From: Monosporascus cannonballus
Lineage: Eukaryota > Ascomycota > Sordariomycetes > Xylariales
Reading direction: 5' to 3'
Length of the DNA: 33,727 nucleotides
Assembly (NCBI GenBank): GCA_004154925.1
Contig: QJNS01000442.1
Location: forward strand, 1-33,727
Shown: piece by piece, positions 1 through 10,834 of the stretch
Layout of the letters: every line of letters starts with the position of its first letter
Numbering within the stretch: position 1 is the stretch's first letter
Made by a program: the position numbers and the translations under genes
The notes under the pieces: generated by a model
The model's input: the letters and a program-made list of their open reading frames with translations, nothing else
Database searches by the model: none
What the model was told of the DNA's origin: nothing

Positions 1-356
1 AAAAAAACCCCCCCCCCCCCCCCCCCCCAACAAGTATTTGCTTTTCCAAGACGCGGACATGTATATACGCAAATTGAGACAGATTTTCCCCTTTCAGAAA
101 TAGCATTTTCAATCCAGGAAAATGAGCCAGGCATAAAGTGGCGTACGCGGCAAAAGATTAGTCTAAGAAACATCGATATGATGCGAGGGCCGTCGAACGC
201 CGCTAATCCAAGAAGAAAACGAAAAGTCGTGTAACGCTGGCGGGAACGAAAATTCGGTCAGGAAGGCCATCATTTTCGCATTCCCGTCCGGGTATCATTA
301 GATGATGTGTAAATAAAGAGATGCCCGCCGATGTACGGTTGATACTCATCGGGTAT
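1..356. other. contig edge and 3' flank, no gene seen
   Basis: The window opens with seven A followed by 21 C (8-28), a homopolymer of the kind that breaks assemblies. The remainder to 356 is the 3' flank of the minus-strand gene that ends at 357. No open frame or RNA gene is recognisable here. It probably includes that gene's 3' untranslated region, but no clear polyadenylation signal was identified. Confidence 0.6.
8..28. repeat. C21 homopolymer at the contig start
   Basis: Twenty-one consecutive C preceded by seven A open the window. Its true length is likely to be uncertain, and it probably marks an assembly break. Confidence 0.9.
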
Positions 357-1691
357 TTAGAAATTCTGCGATATGCCGGCGCTTTGTTGAGGAAAGTGCG
401 CCGGATTTTCGATCCGAGTGTTGCGTCGGGCAGGATTGTCCCGGATAACGGGCTGGGTTCCTAGGGGCGGGTTGTATCCCGGCTCACTATACGGGTTTCC
501 GTATTGGTCATAAGCCTCATAAGGAACGCCTACACCGTTCTCTCCGGAGCCGTCGGATCGGCCAGCAGCACTGTAAGACGAGGACGCGTTTGAAGGCCCG
601 CGGTGAACGTTGCCTCGGTTGTCGGTAGCGGCTGGACCCATGACACCGAGTATCTCGCCCTCGGGGCTCTGAGAGCCTGCGCCCACAAGAGGCTCCCCGG
701 ACCTCGTGTCCGACTGGTCCCTAGTAGGCGATGTTGCGTCCGAGTAGGCTACACCCACTACTCCACCAGACATGGTCGTCGACGCCTTTCGGCCAGTGGA
801 CCCAGCGGCCGTAGTTGATCCCCAGCCGCGGTACCCGGAAGATCCATCCTCCTTCATCTCATATGCACCTGCAGCACCAGCACCCCCTATGTCGGGCAGA
901 GTAGGGTCGGCATTGGGGTTGTAGTTATACTCCTCAACTTCCTTCCTCCTCTCCTCTTCCGAGTCTTTGCGCTGCTTCCGCTTCCTCCACCAAAAGATCG
1001 CGCCAACGACCAACAGCGCCACACCCACAATGGGGACAACGACGGCGACGGCAATATGTCCGGCCGGAAGACCACTGTTGTCGCTCGTCGACCCATCCCC
1101 TGAAATTATGTTACCTGCAGAATCTGTCGACCTGGATGCTGCACTTGAGGTAGAAAGGCCGGGTGGTGTGAAGGTCGAGATAGAGGTGATGGTGGTTTGT
1201 ACAGTACTTCCATCCGACGAAGTGAATTCGGTCGTGAAAGTAGTCCGTACGGTGGGCGGCTGCTGCGTCGATGGACGAGTAGTTGTCGTAGGCGTCGTTG
1301 ATGTTCCCTCCTCACCAGTAGTAGTGGTAGTAGGTGGTGGCGGTGGAGTTGTGGTGGGCTCGCTCGAGGGTGGTGGCGATGTTGTGGTGGTAGTTGAGGG
1401 CTCCTCAGTGGAAGGAGGAGGTTCTGTCGACGTGGTTTCCTCCGATGCTGAAGTTTGGGATGTTGTGGTTGGCGGTGGAGGAGGAGGAGGAGGGGGGGGG
1501 GTAGAGACGGAGGTAGGGTCGGTGGTAGGTTCAGCTGTTGGGGTATTCTCAGTGGGCTCAGTAGGCTGGTCAGTAGACGTAGCAGGTTCGGTAGGCGTTT
1601 CACCAGGTGGTGTAACGGTGGTACTATCAATTGGACTTTCCACTGAGCTGGTTGGCGTGGTATCAGCCGTGGTTGTAGTGTTCGTTGACAT
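357..1691 (-). CDS. Thr/Ser/Pro-rich single-pass plasma-membrane protein (mucin-like)
   Basis: Unrecognised fungal surface protein. I favour the Met at 1691 (protein of about 444 aa). The frame stays open to a Met at 1769, which would add 26 residues without making a clear signal peptide. From the 1769 Met, residues 27-235 are a low-complexity Thr/Ser/Pro region, probably heavily O-mannosylated and extracellular, with a run of ten Pro at 91-100. A hydrophobic helix follows at about 238-261, then a basic stop-transfer cluster (WWRKRKQRK). The cytoplasmic tail of about 200 residues contains an acidic/basic segment (EEERRKEVEEYNYNPNADP) and a Gly/Ser/Tyr-rich end. The layout resembles Mid2/Wsc-type cell-wall stress sensors, but no Cys-rich WSC domain is present, so a sensor role is only inference. 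An upstream coding exon with a signal peptide cannot be excluded. Confidence 0.75.
   Translation of the reverse strand: MSTNTTTTADTTPTSSVESPIDSTTVTPPGETPTEPATSTDQPTEPTENTPTAEPTTDPTSVSTPPPPPPPPPPTTTSQTSASEETTSTEPPPSTEEPSTTTTTSPPPSSEPTTTPPPPPTTTTTGEEGTSTTPTTTTRPSTQQPPTVRTTFTTEFTSSDGSTVQTTITSISTFTPPGLSTSSAASRSTDSAGNIISGDGSTSDNSGLPAGHIAVAVVVPIVGVALLVVGAIFWWRKRKQRKDSEEERRKEVEEYNYNPNADPTLPDIGGAGAAGAYEMKEDGSSGYRGWGSTTAAGSTGRKASTTMSGGVVGVAYSDATSPTRDQSDTRSGEPLVGAGSQSPEGEILGVMGPAATDNRGNVHRGPSNASSSYSAAGRSDGSGENGVGVPYEAYDQYGNPYSEPGYNPPLGTQPVIRDNPARRNTRIENPAHFPQQSAGISQNF
1492..1501. repeat. G10 homopolymer in the coding region (C10 on the coding strand)
   Basis: Ten consecutive G on the plus strand lie inside the polyproline-coding part of the Thr/Pro-rich membrane protein gene. 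The tract continues as GGA/GGT-type triplets that encode the rest of the ten-proline run. A one-base slip here would shift the frame before the transmembrane segment. Confidence 0.9.
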
Positions 1692-1769
1692 CGTAAGGCG
1701 CCTTCGGGGTTGGAACGACCCCGGAAACCGTGGAGCTGGGTAGGGTGACATGTTAGCAGTGAGTAACAC

Positions 1770-4700
1770 TCATGAGAGCAAGTCCTACGCAGGCCACTTG
1801 GAAAATATGGGAGATGACTAAATACAATAAGGACGGGTTGGGTGGGTAGCCGACTTTGGGCGAGGCTATCGCGAACACCTGTGATTCTCCACAGCTGGGC
1901 GAGTGGACTTAGACATGGCACGCACACAACAGGATTACCCGACACCCAATGAATTCCCAAGAACACGAAATCCCTGGGACGAACACATACCTCGATATGA
2001 GAATTAGTCAATCCAGCCGGAGACACAAGAGCTAGAGTGAGAGGAAGAGGCGCTCGGCTCGAAGAGAATTGGCTGTTGAACTCCGAAAAGATGTTTCGAG
2101 TTGTGGGCGTAGAGAGCGTAACAGAGAAAAGATTACAAGAAAATCGGGAGCAGGCGGCAGTGAGAGTGAGACGGGGACAAGTGGATGATGAATGGGCGAA
2201 GGCCGTCGGGTGGTAAGACGGATGGTGGCCCACAGTGCAGCAAGGTAGCAAGGTCTAGCCAGCTCTGGCAGGCAATAATTAACCTCTTGGATACTTGTAC
2301 AGTAGTCAACTCCGTAGGTAATAGGTAATTGGTTGAGGGTGGCAGCCGTGCCAGGGGGGGTGTGGGTGGCGGGGGGGGGAACTCTGGAGGGATCCAGGGT
2401 TTGACTGTCTAGGTGTCAAGGGCTACACGGCAAGAGCAAGAGGCATCGGCCTCGGTTGGACGAATGAGTGTAATACTGTATGCAGACGTGCCCAGGCGGC
2501 TACAATACACTTTTGTAAGTATTCTTGTTCCGTTTTCCGCCCCCCTGATCTGCTTGCTGTCGTTGAGTTTGAAATGATAGGTCAAGAATTCAGCTAAGCC
2601 ACGTACAGCTGTCTTCGAGCTAAAATCGTCTCAAAAGCGAGAAGGGGAAAGAGAGAGACTGGAAAGAGAGAGAAAAAGAGGGCGCGGAGGATTTCGGGTA
2701 ATTAAGTCTGAGTAGGGACCTCGTATGAGATAGCGCCCTTGAGGTATCCAAGGGCAAAGGGAACGATGCCGTCGCTAGTGAAAAAACGATAGACCAAAAT
2801 AAGGTACCCGGCCACGCCACCGATAAGAAGAGGAGGGATCGATACCAAAATAGAAAATAAAGAGGAAAAGAAGGTTTATAAAACGTTAATGCATGATCGA
2901 TCTCCGGTTCTTGGACGTCTAGTGCAAAACCCAAAATTCAGAAGTATTGGTGATGTTGAAAAAGCTTGACCCGCTGGTGATGATAATCACGGGTGGAGAA
3001 TCATCAAACTCAGCCGGCGCACAGAGCTCACCTCGTATTCTTGGTTACGTACGCAGTTAAGAACGAAATAACTGTGTTTTATCTTTAGGGCTAGGACCGT
3101 TCGGAGGCTGAAGCTGTTTTCCTCTTCTATTGTTTCTAACAAATAAGGGTATTGGTGATAGTCTCTACCTGACTATCTGTTGAAATTTTCTCGAGGTTAC
3201 GTAGTTTCCCAGCTATCGCGGTCGATTTTGGTATAAACTTCCACTGTAAACCTCGGCTGTAGGTGTGTTCGCGTGGCCGGACACCCTGAAACCGCCGGCG
3301 GCTTATATACGGGTCCCTCTCAGCTTTTCGCTGGCCTCTCCTAGTTCTGCCTACCAACTGTGGTAAGACCACAAGTTCTATTCCAAATGACCGGTATCTC
3401 TCTGACGTAGGCCTGTCTACTTACTGTAATGGTATACATCGGACGAGAGAGTCCAACGGCACCGGCAAATGCCCGTGTGTCACTTTCCGGCATATCCGCC
3501 GCCAACCGCTTCCACTGGCTACCTATGTAAGCTCCGTGAAACATTTCCAATGCACGATGCCGCGAGATCACCTAACAATCGATCTCCCCCTTGTGCGTAC
3601 GGTGATACAAAGCAAATCCGGCTCGATCCTTCATGTTCCCCCGGAGGAAACACTCTTCGGCCGGCAACGACAGTATCCGCGCTACACTGATCATACATCA
3701 GCCGTCGCTGGATTTCGCGTAAGAAGGTCTCCCCCTGGCGACATGCAAACTCTCACGAGGTAGCTGCAAATGATGGATATCATTCGCCAGTCTCTTCAAT
3801 AGATATGGGGCTGCGCCCGTAGATATGCGAGAGCATATGCGCTCCAGCTAGTTACGGATTAGAACGCGCTTCAGCGACAAAAGGAGACACCTGTGGCGAG
3901 GGACGGTAGCCGGCATCGATCTCATTATCGATCGTCGCCATCCAGACAAATCTTGTGTATTTATGCATGTATATGTGGTGAGTGCCACAAGGTGATGTAA
4001 CGACGAGTGCCCGCACGTGCGAGTTTCACATAAGTGTTTTACAAGAGGTGTACTGGATTCACATTCTATCAGTGTTCCAGTAGGCTTCAGTAAGCTGTAT
4101 CAGAGCATCAAGATGCGTCCGGTCAAGTATGTATGCATCGAACAGGTCCTCCGTTGCATCTAGAAGTCTACGCCCTACGGCTCTTGCAGACGCAAGCATG
4201 CAGTTGTCAGTTATAAGGTGCATAATTCACCTTGACAGAACTCTCGACACTGCGAGCTCTGGACCTACCTACATTTAGACAACCTGGATCGTCTACGAAG
4301 TTCCCCGAAGCACTTCTCTCCTGATGCAACAAGGATTGACAGGACTTGAAAAGATTGTTACGCATATAACCTAACGCAAGACGCGGGCGTCTACCTACGC
4401 GGAGGCGCAAAGGATATGCAACCTATGGTGTTTCGGCCACGGTACATTTCCTGAGCACAGCCGAGCGAACTATACCTCGAGTTATTTTTGAACAATGGCA
4501 TCCGAATCACAAGATCGGCCGACGCCAATAAGATGGCGGCATTGACTCAGGAAAGATGTCGAAAATACACTACGAAGCACACAGCCTCAATTGGGATGGG
4601 CGTGGCGTCTGCATGTTCGATAGGCTTTTCGGGCAATTCTTGTGAGCTTATTAGGTAAGAACGCTCAGAGTATCTATCTTCTGCCCGGTATCCCAGCGAG

Positions 4701-6479
4701 CAATGCCGCCCGCTTACAGGTACTCGGAGGTACAGGTGGTTTTGGCGAGCGATCCTGGGGCGAACCTAGCTCCACCTCCTCCGTCGAGCCGGCCACCACC
4801 TCCTAAACATCGTCTCCCGTCCTGTCTCCGGTGCGTTTGTCAACATATGACAGCAATTGATTTAAATTTAAGGTAGGATATCTGGTTTGCTATGTAGCTA
4901 CGAGGTAACGGACTGGGTCACATAAAAATGACGTTATCGTGCCGAACCTACATGAACCCCAGCAATAACAGCAGGCCGTTATTACCACAGAACCCTGATT
5001 ACCCCGGCGGACAACCCTTCGTCACCGCCGGTAGATAGAATAGGGCTCCTCCATTCAACGTCATACATAGCCGGGGATTCTGCCTAATCAGGGCGTCGAA
5101 AGCCTTCAACACTGGTTACAGGAAGCCCGTAATGAACGGCTCTCCTCTCTATAGGATAGGGCAGGCCCGCGCGCAACTTAAGTGTTCCTGCCGTTGGGGT
5201 CTCTCAACGCCTTCTATGCCGGGCAATGTATCTCGACGATCTCGCCCGAATGACACCGCTGCCACGGCGCATACTTAGCACATATAGGTCACTACAGCGG
5301 GTTGTCATATCCCCTTCAAAGGAGATACGGAATTCAAGACCGACGGTCTGCATACTAAGGGGCTCTATACAGATACGCCTCATTGGCAGTTCGGCCAGCC
5401 CCGTGACAACGGCCATGATGCACAGCCATGCGAGCCCTGGTTCCGTGTAGCTCGGTAACACTGTGGACTTAGCCTGTCTCCCGCCCAGGTAGCTTCAGTC
5501 AGGACTCACATACAGAGGCGCGCCGGGCTTCTTATTGACGGGGGTTATCCACCGACATAGATAACCATAGTACAGCCCTGGGCCGGACCTATCATCTCAT
5601 CTCATCGAACGTTAGGAGAGGCTGCCATGTGGGCTGCCGTACGGTCGATACATAACCAGCTCTTCACGAGAGCTATCTTCCGTCTCAATGCTGCGTATGA
5701 CGTACGCAAGTCTTACAAGCTGGTTGGTTATCGATGGGCCCTTACGGCGCGTGCCTGATTGCTTGATCTCTTGTTTAAACTTAGTCTTTTGTCCCGGTCA
5801 AGTATAAGCGGATTAACACTTTCCAGGCGGCAAAACCCGCAGCAGGGGTTGCTACAGAGTTGAGGACCTGGTAAAACACCAGAAGCCCGCGTTCATATCA
5901 ATAGACTCAAGATACCAACAAGTTCACGTTATTCGAGTGACCACGCCGAGAAGGAAGGCAACAGTGGACACCCGAGGCGGTGAGGTTACGATACTAGCTA
6001 CTGTGCCGGCTTACGCTCCACGTAGTACGAGACGGATGTAGAAGAAACGAAGTATTTCATGTTGTAATATCCTATGGCGTTCTCAAGTCCTAATTGCTAT
6101 GTGATGGCGCCTGTGATTGCACCCAATATCCGTTCTATATTATACACCTATCCCCTCAATGCAATCGAGGGCTGTTATGACCAATGAAAAGGGGTTCGCC
6201 CATCATGATCGATGACAACTTGTCAAATGCCCATCAATAACCAAAGTGTTTTCGGGAAGGCAACCCATTCCCGAGCGCGAACTTTTCAAGGACAAGACAT
6301 TAGCAATATGAGGGGCCGTGACCTATACAACGACAGATACATAGCAAGCAAGCCGCCCGCTCCGCGCTCTGTGAATCCGAAAAATACAATTGACCCATCT
6401 ATAAATCGTTCGCTACGCCGGATAAGCCAAAACGGATCTCACTTACGCAGAAGATAGGTGAGACTGAGGGAGCTCATGA
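1770..6479. other. gene-poor stretch of about 4.7 kb
   Basis: The first few hundred bases are presumably the promoter and 5' leader of the minus-strand surface-protein gene. From about 2300 to 6450 only short, non-conserved open frames occur on either strand, and none joins into a plausible spliced gene. It contains G runs (2354-2360, 2371-2379), a GA-rich patch around 2640-2690, several TACCTA/TAGGTA words, a CATCT mini-repeat near 5594-5610 and one short proline-rich frame at 4703-4876. I see no transposase, reverse transcriptase, terminal repeat or RNA gene. It may be old, decayed sequence or hold a non-coding transcript. Confidence 0.6.
4703..4876 (+). pseudogene. 57-aa proline-rich frame, possible gene relic
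   Basis: A short ATG-started frame lies in the gene-poor stretch. Its beginning (AYRYSEVQVV), a DPGANLAPPPP segment and a second proline run recall the cytosolic N-termini of some fungal type II membrane proteins, where a Tyr-Ser-x-Val motif precedes proline-rich sequence and a transmembrane exon. No transmembrane segment or downstream exon follows, and the frame stops at 4876. It could be chance, a small peptide or the remains of a decayed first exon. The resemblance is from memory and weak. Confidence 0.2.
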
Positions 6480-8757
6480 TCAGGGACGCATGCCCCACTG
6501 CGGCTTGAGTGTGTTGCCCGAGTCAGCCTGTGTGAAGACGGTGTCGCCAGGCAGCCGACTGACACGGCCGGCTCCGTTGCGTAGAGCGACGGCGTTCTTG
6601 GACGACAGGCCCGTAGTGTTGCTGCGAATACTGCCCGCATCGCTCATCGTGTCTGAGTCCTTAAACCGACGCGGGGGGGCGAAGTCAAGGGCGGTAAAAG
6701 TACCCGACTTGCGTAGTAGATGGCTGTGGCGAAAACAAGTCAGTATCAAACCAAGAAACGCTGCAGAATTGGCACTTACGGGCTAGGGAGAGGGGTGGTG
6801 TCTTCGAAGGCGCTGACGAGCGGCGTGTGAGGCGTGCCAGCTCGGTATGGCACCCGTTCGCCGACAGGGCTCTGTGACCGACCAGCCGCATGGTCCTTGA
6901 TGGTGGGCGGGGGCGCGAAATCCATTGCGTTCAAGATCGCGAACGAGTCATCCTTAAGCTTGGCAGGAGTAGGCAGGGTATTGAGGTCAGCGGGAGGAGG
7001 CATGGGTTTGCGCGGTTTGCCGACGAAGCGTGGGTTCGATGCCGAGGAATCAGGCCGGGGGCTCGCGGCGGCCCACCTACCAGCCGACATGGTCGACCCG
7101 GCCCTAGGTCTACCGGCTGGGCCGCCAGGCATGCGCATGGCTCCTGGCGGGCCACGCTGTCTGGGGCCCGGCATCGGTCGCCTGGAGTTCGGAGGCGGGG
7201 TCATAGCCCTACGGGTGACGGGCGCAGCGTAAGGCATGACGAAAGCATTCGTATCCGGATCGAAATATGCAGCCTCGCCAAGGTAGCTCTGGTTGTGATC
7301 CTCATGGTACGTGGCCTGCTGCGGCAATGGCGGCGGCTTTCCGGAATCTTGCTTGACGCTATCATCGAAGTACTCTTTATAGAATGAACGGATCCGGTTG
7401 GCCCGGAACTCAGGATCTTCCGATTCGAGGAAGTCATCCGGGGGCAGTGGTCGGAAGCCTACAGACAACCGACGGTTGTCTTGCCCTGGCACACCCAAAC
7501 CTGCAGAACGGGGATGGTCGTGCTCATTGGGACGTTGCTCCGTCTGTTGATCATGGGCTACCTGAGATTGGTCGGCATGATCGGGTTGGCTGAGTTGGAA
7601 GTGTTCCGAGTAATCTTGGTAGTCTTGAATTTCGCTTGTGTTAATGACGGGCATGGAATCATTTCGGGCAGGGTGTGTCGCATCCACATTGCCCAAGCCC
7701 TGGGCTCCAAGTTGCGAACCGCCCTGAGACATCGATTCTCTGCCATTCACCGGGTCAGGAACAGGCTGATTGGCCTTGCTCGAGTTTCCAGACATGGGTC
7801 GGACGGTCTCAGTCACGCCTGTTTGAGGAATCTTCGAGGCGGCAGCAGGCGGCTCCTGGATCACCGGGACTTGCTCTGATTGTGCGACTGAAGGAACGCT
7901 ATCCTTAGCTTCGTCGTCAGTGAACCGGAATTCACCCTTCGATGGGGTCAGCGCAGCAGGTACATCTTCCGGAAGTTCCTGTCGTCGTGGCGTCTGAGCA
8001 GCAGGGGGTAGCTGCGGAAGGGGACCAGTTGGCACTGGGTTCAGACGGGGAGGAGGACCGGCCCGCGTGGAACCGTTGAGACCAGAGCCCAGGTCATTTC
8101 CCTTGTTGAATGAGCGCAAAGAAGTAATGTCACTGTTGGTGTATTCAGTCACCGGGCGGTAAGGGTCCTCATTTTTGTGAATTGACCGAGCAAGAGAATT
8201 CAGAGACTCTCGGGACTGTTGAAGATTCGGTGGTAGAAGGTAAGGGCTGGACAAATTCATATCCATAGACAGCTGAGCCTTATGGGCCGACGAGTCCTTT
8301 TCTTTGCCAAAGAAGGCACTCCGTCTCTTCTTGCCGGCACCACCATTGTTGTCCAGTCCGAAATCCAACGACCTATATTTGTCATTGAGGTCTTCTTGAG
8401 CTACCCGCTTAGTGTTTCTGAAGTGAAGATACAGTAACACGACTAGAATAGCGGTGAGAGGGATGCTATACACCAGTTAGCAAAATTAACACGGGAAATC
8501 GGCAGTCACTCTTACGCAACAACGATACCAATGACAAGGTTTGTCGTATCGCCGACTGGTTTCTCATCGCTACCACTTCTAGGTAGCATGGGAACGTGGC
8601 CGTCTTCAACGAGAATGGTTGTACCCCCACCCACGAATTCAGAAGACCGGTCTACGCTGCCATGTGACCGTTCGGTACGGGCGTGACGGTGACCGCGACC
8701 GTGAACGTGACTATGGCCGTGATAATAATATCCGGCATGGAAAGGTTGCCGGCCCAT
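6480..8757 (-). CDS. unrecognised single-pass membrane protein with His-rich N-terminus (723 aa)
   Basis: Exons on the minus strand: 8757-8516, 8465-6780 and 6723-6480; introns are 8466-8515 (50 bp, GTAAGA/TAG) and 6724-6779 (56 bp, GTAAGT/CAG). The joined frame gives 723 aa. Residues 7-32 hold eight His, several alternating with Gly, Ser, Val or Arg. A hydrophobic helix at 74-96 is assembled across the first splice junction and is followed by RNTKR, so the N-terminus is predicted outside and the tail inside; no signal peptide is seen. The roughly 620-residue tail is disordered and rich in Pro/Ser/Gln/Arg. Islands that look conserved are DLNDKYRSLDFGLD just after the helix, SPYLLPPNLQQSRESLNSL, and two copies of a DFAPP motif near 596 and 656. 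I recall similar uncharacterised proteins in Pezizomycotina but cannot name the family. Function unknown; the frame and splice sites are well supported. Confidence 0.85.
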
Positions 8758-10834
8758 CGTTACGTACGAGACCGGAAGCTAGATCCTTACAGGCAAATTA
8801 TTTAAACCGGATCCTCCCAGACGAGATAAGTGTAGCTTCTCATGCATAGACTTGCGCGGGAGACTAAATGAATAGGTTCTCGCTCCTTGTCGAAGCCGAT
8901 TCGTGTGACCCGGGTTGGATGAAGGAGGGAATGTTCGTGACGTTCGTAAACAGTTATATTGTCGGACCTATGAACTAAGGTGTTGGAAATGAGAGCGGTC
9001 GTCTTATTCGGAATCCCAGCATGTAACAGTTGAGCGCCAATAAGGAGTGACTTTGAAAAAGAGTGACTGTAGTCTAAAAGAGTGACGAAAAGTTAGCTGT
9101 TGGGCCGGCGAGCAAGGCAGTTGTGGTCTATAGACCGATTGTCATGGACGCCTCGCAAGCTGAAGAATAGGCCAAGTTATTAATAATTAGGTAGGATGAA
9201 AGTAATAGGGAGAGAAGCAAGTTCAAAAGGGCTTCCCTTTCAGACTAACAAGCTGCAGCGAGGTGGGTGGTGGTACAAAGCTAATGTATATCTGGAAGGG
9301 CTAGGATCAGGGAATCGACGAATGAGAACTAATATCGCGGGAAATGAAAGTAAGGGGTGTGGAGCTGCAAAGACCTCCCCGTGCCCTTCTCCCAATGTCA
9401 GCCTTCGTTCGGACGGCATCAGAACCCCCCATGAGCCACGGTCTCTCTCTTGCCCAGTCTCGCTCTTAATTGTCTATTTATTTAAACACATCACTCCCAC
9501 ATACAGTAATAATAGAGAGACACAGGTCGAAGTCGGAGTGCCGCAGCTAGCGAAATCGTAGATCTCTAGACGCTAGCCTCAGCAATGGAAGAGAGGAGAC
9601 GTTGAATCTGTCTAATGCAGGAACGGGTCAGGATAGCAGGATAGGAGGCAGGGATTAAATGGTGCTAGACCTGATATAAGTTAGCGCAATGTCCCCCTTT
9701 CGCCTGGGCTGCCAACCTCAAGCCGGCGAAAGGGTCGAGTAAGTCCTGCGCGGAGCCTCGGGGCAAAATAGTCTTCCAGGGTATGTTGTATGTTATTTTT
9801 ACCGAGATCGTCAATCGGTAAGGGGAGCCAAGAATACTATAATGGAAAAGAGATTCGATTATCAAAGGCTTTTCGGTTCTCGATTGAGCTTGTCTCCTCG
9901 GGCGGGTTAAAGCCTGGTGGGACTGGCCGGGAACTCAATGAAATCAGTAGGTAATATCCAATATCTTTATATGAGAGAGAATGCACAAGCCAGCCCAAAT
10001 CATTATGCCCGCAATGCGCTCACATGGGATCGAAAAGAGACCTGGGCAGCATATTATATACCTAAGTAACTACCGGTACTAGTGTAATATCGATGGAGAA
10101 GGCTTTCCGGTCGTTTCACCACACGCCTTAAAAGCAGTAGAGCAGGGGGGGTTTCCTATTCTAGACCTGTGGCTTCCGCCGTCAGCGGCCCATATAAATG
10201 CATACATAATAACGGAGTCCCGGCCAGTCGTTTTGAGTGGGTTCCCGGGTATAAGTACCTACGGATCACTACCATGGAGTAGAACGCCGAAGACTGCAAC
10301 AAAGCGTGTGGCAAATGTATATTGTGGTTTTATTTCGAGGTGAATTGATAGTCCGCCGTCGATTGAATGGGCAACTTGGGTATTCTCGATCTCTCGTTCT
10401 TCCAGAAGATTGAATACTACAACGTAGCCCCGTGGCATGTGGGGAGAAGTCGGACCAACTTGGTAATAGTCCGAAGCGACGCGCAATGTCCTAACCAAGT
10501 GCAAACAAGTTTCTATACGGGTAATAATAAGTAATATGTTGCACAGTAACAATTGTGACTTACGTAAGACGGTTGTGGTCGCGCAACTTGAGACTTAGCT
10601 CTTCGGAACGACTTGGCGAGCATTTAGCTTCTGCCATAATATTTCTTAAATAAGTACTACTATGAGCAACATCTGATTGCGAAACCAATATGGCCTAAGT
10701 GGTAACCCGGTCACAGGACACATGGCTATGTTAACTAGTTACGTAGCATTGGGACATTGAACAAGGCTCTTTCTCAAGTCTGAATGGGACAGGGGCAACC
10801 CAGATGTCTTTGAGCACTCAGCCACCTCCCTGAG
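8758..10834. other. intergenic spacer, about 2 kb, no gene seen
   Basis: It lies between the start of the His-rich membrane protein gene and the stop of the DHX35-like gene, both on the minus strand. It should therefore hold the promoter of the former and the 3' end of the latter. The longest frames (for example 9196-9561 plus and 10259-10552 minus) have no recognisable domain and no supporting splice structure. TACCTA/TAGGTA words occur near 9190, 9950, 10060 and 10255. No RNA gene or mobile element was recognised. Confidence 0.6.

Noticed and set aside
967..1743. 258-residue plus-strand frame rich in Val and Gly
   Set aside because: It is the antisense reading of Thr/Pro codons in the surface-protein gene; nothing but low complexity is visible.
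1106..2251. 381-residue minus-strand frame covering the surface-protein gene and its upstream region
   Set aside because: It overlaps the Thr/Pro-rich gene in another frame, its composition (Leu/Pro/Arg/His) is that of a frame-shifted Thr/Pro repeat, and it has no domain.
9196..9561. 121-residue plus-strand frame in the spacer before DHX35
   Set aside because: No domain, no splice partner, mixed composition; it looks like chance in intergenic DNA.
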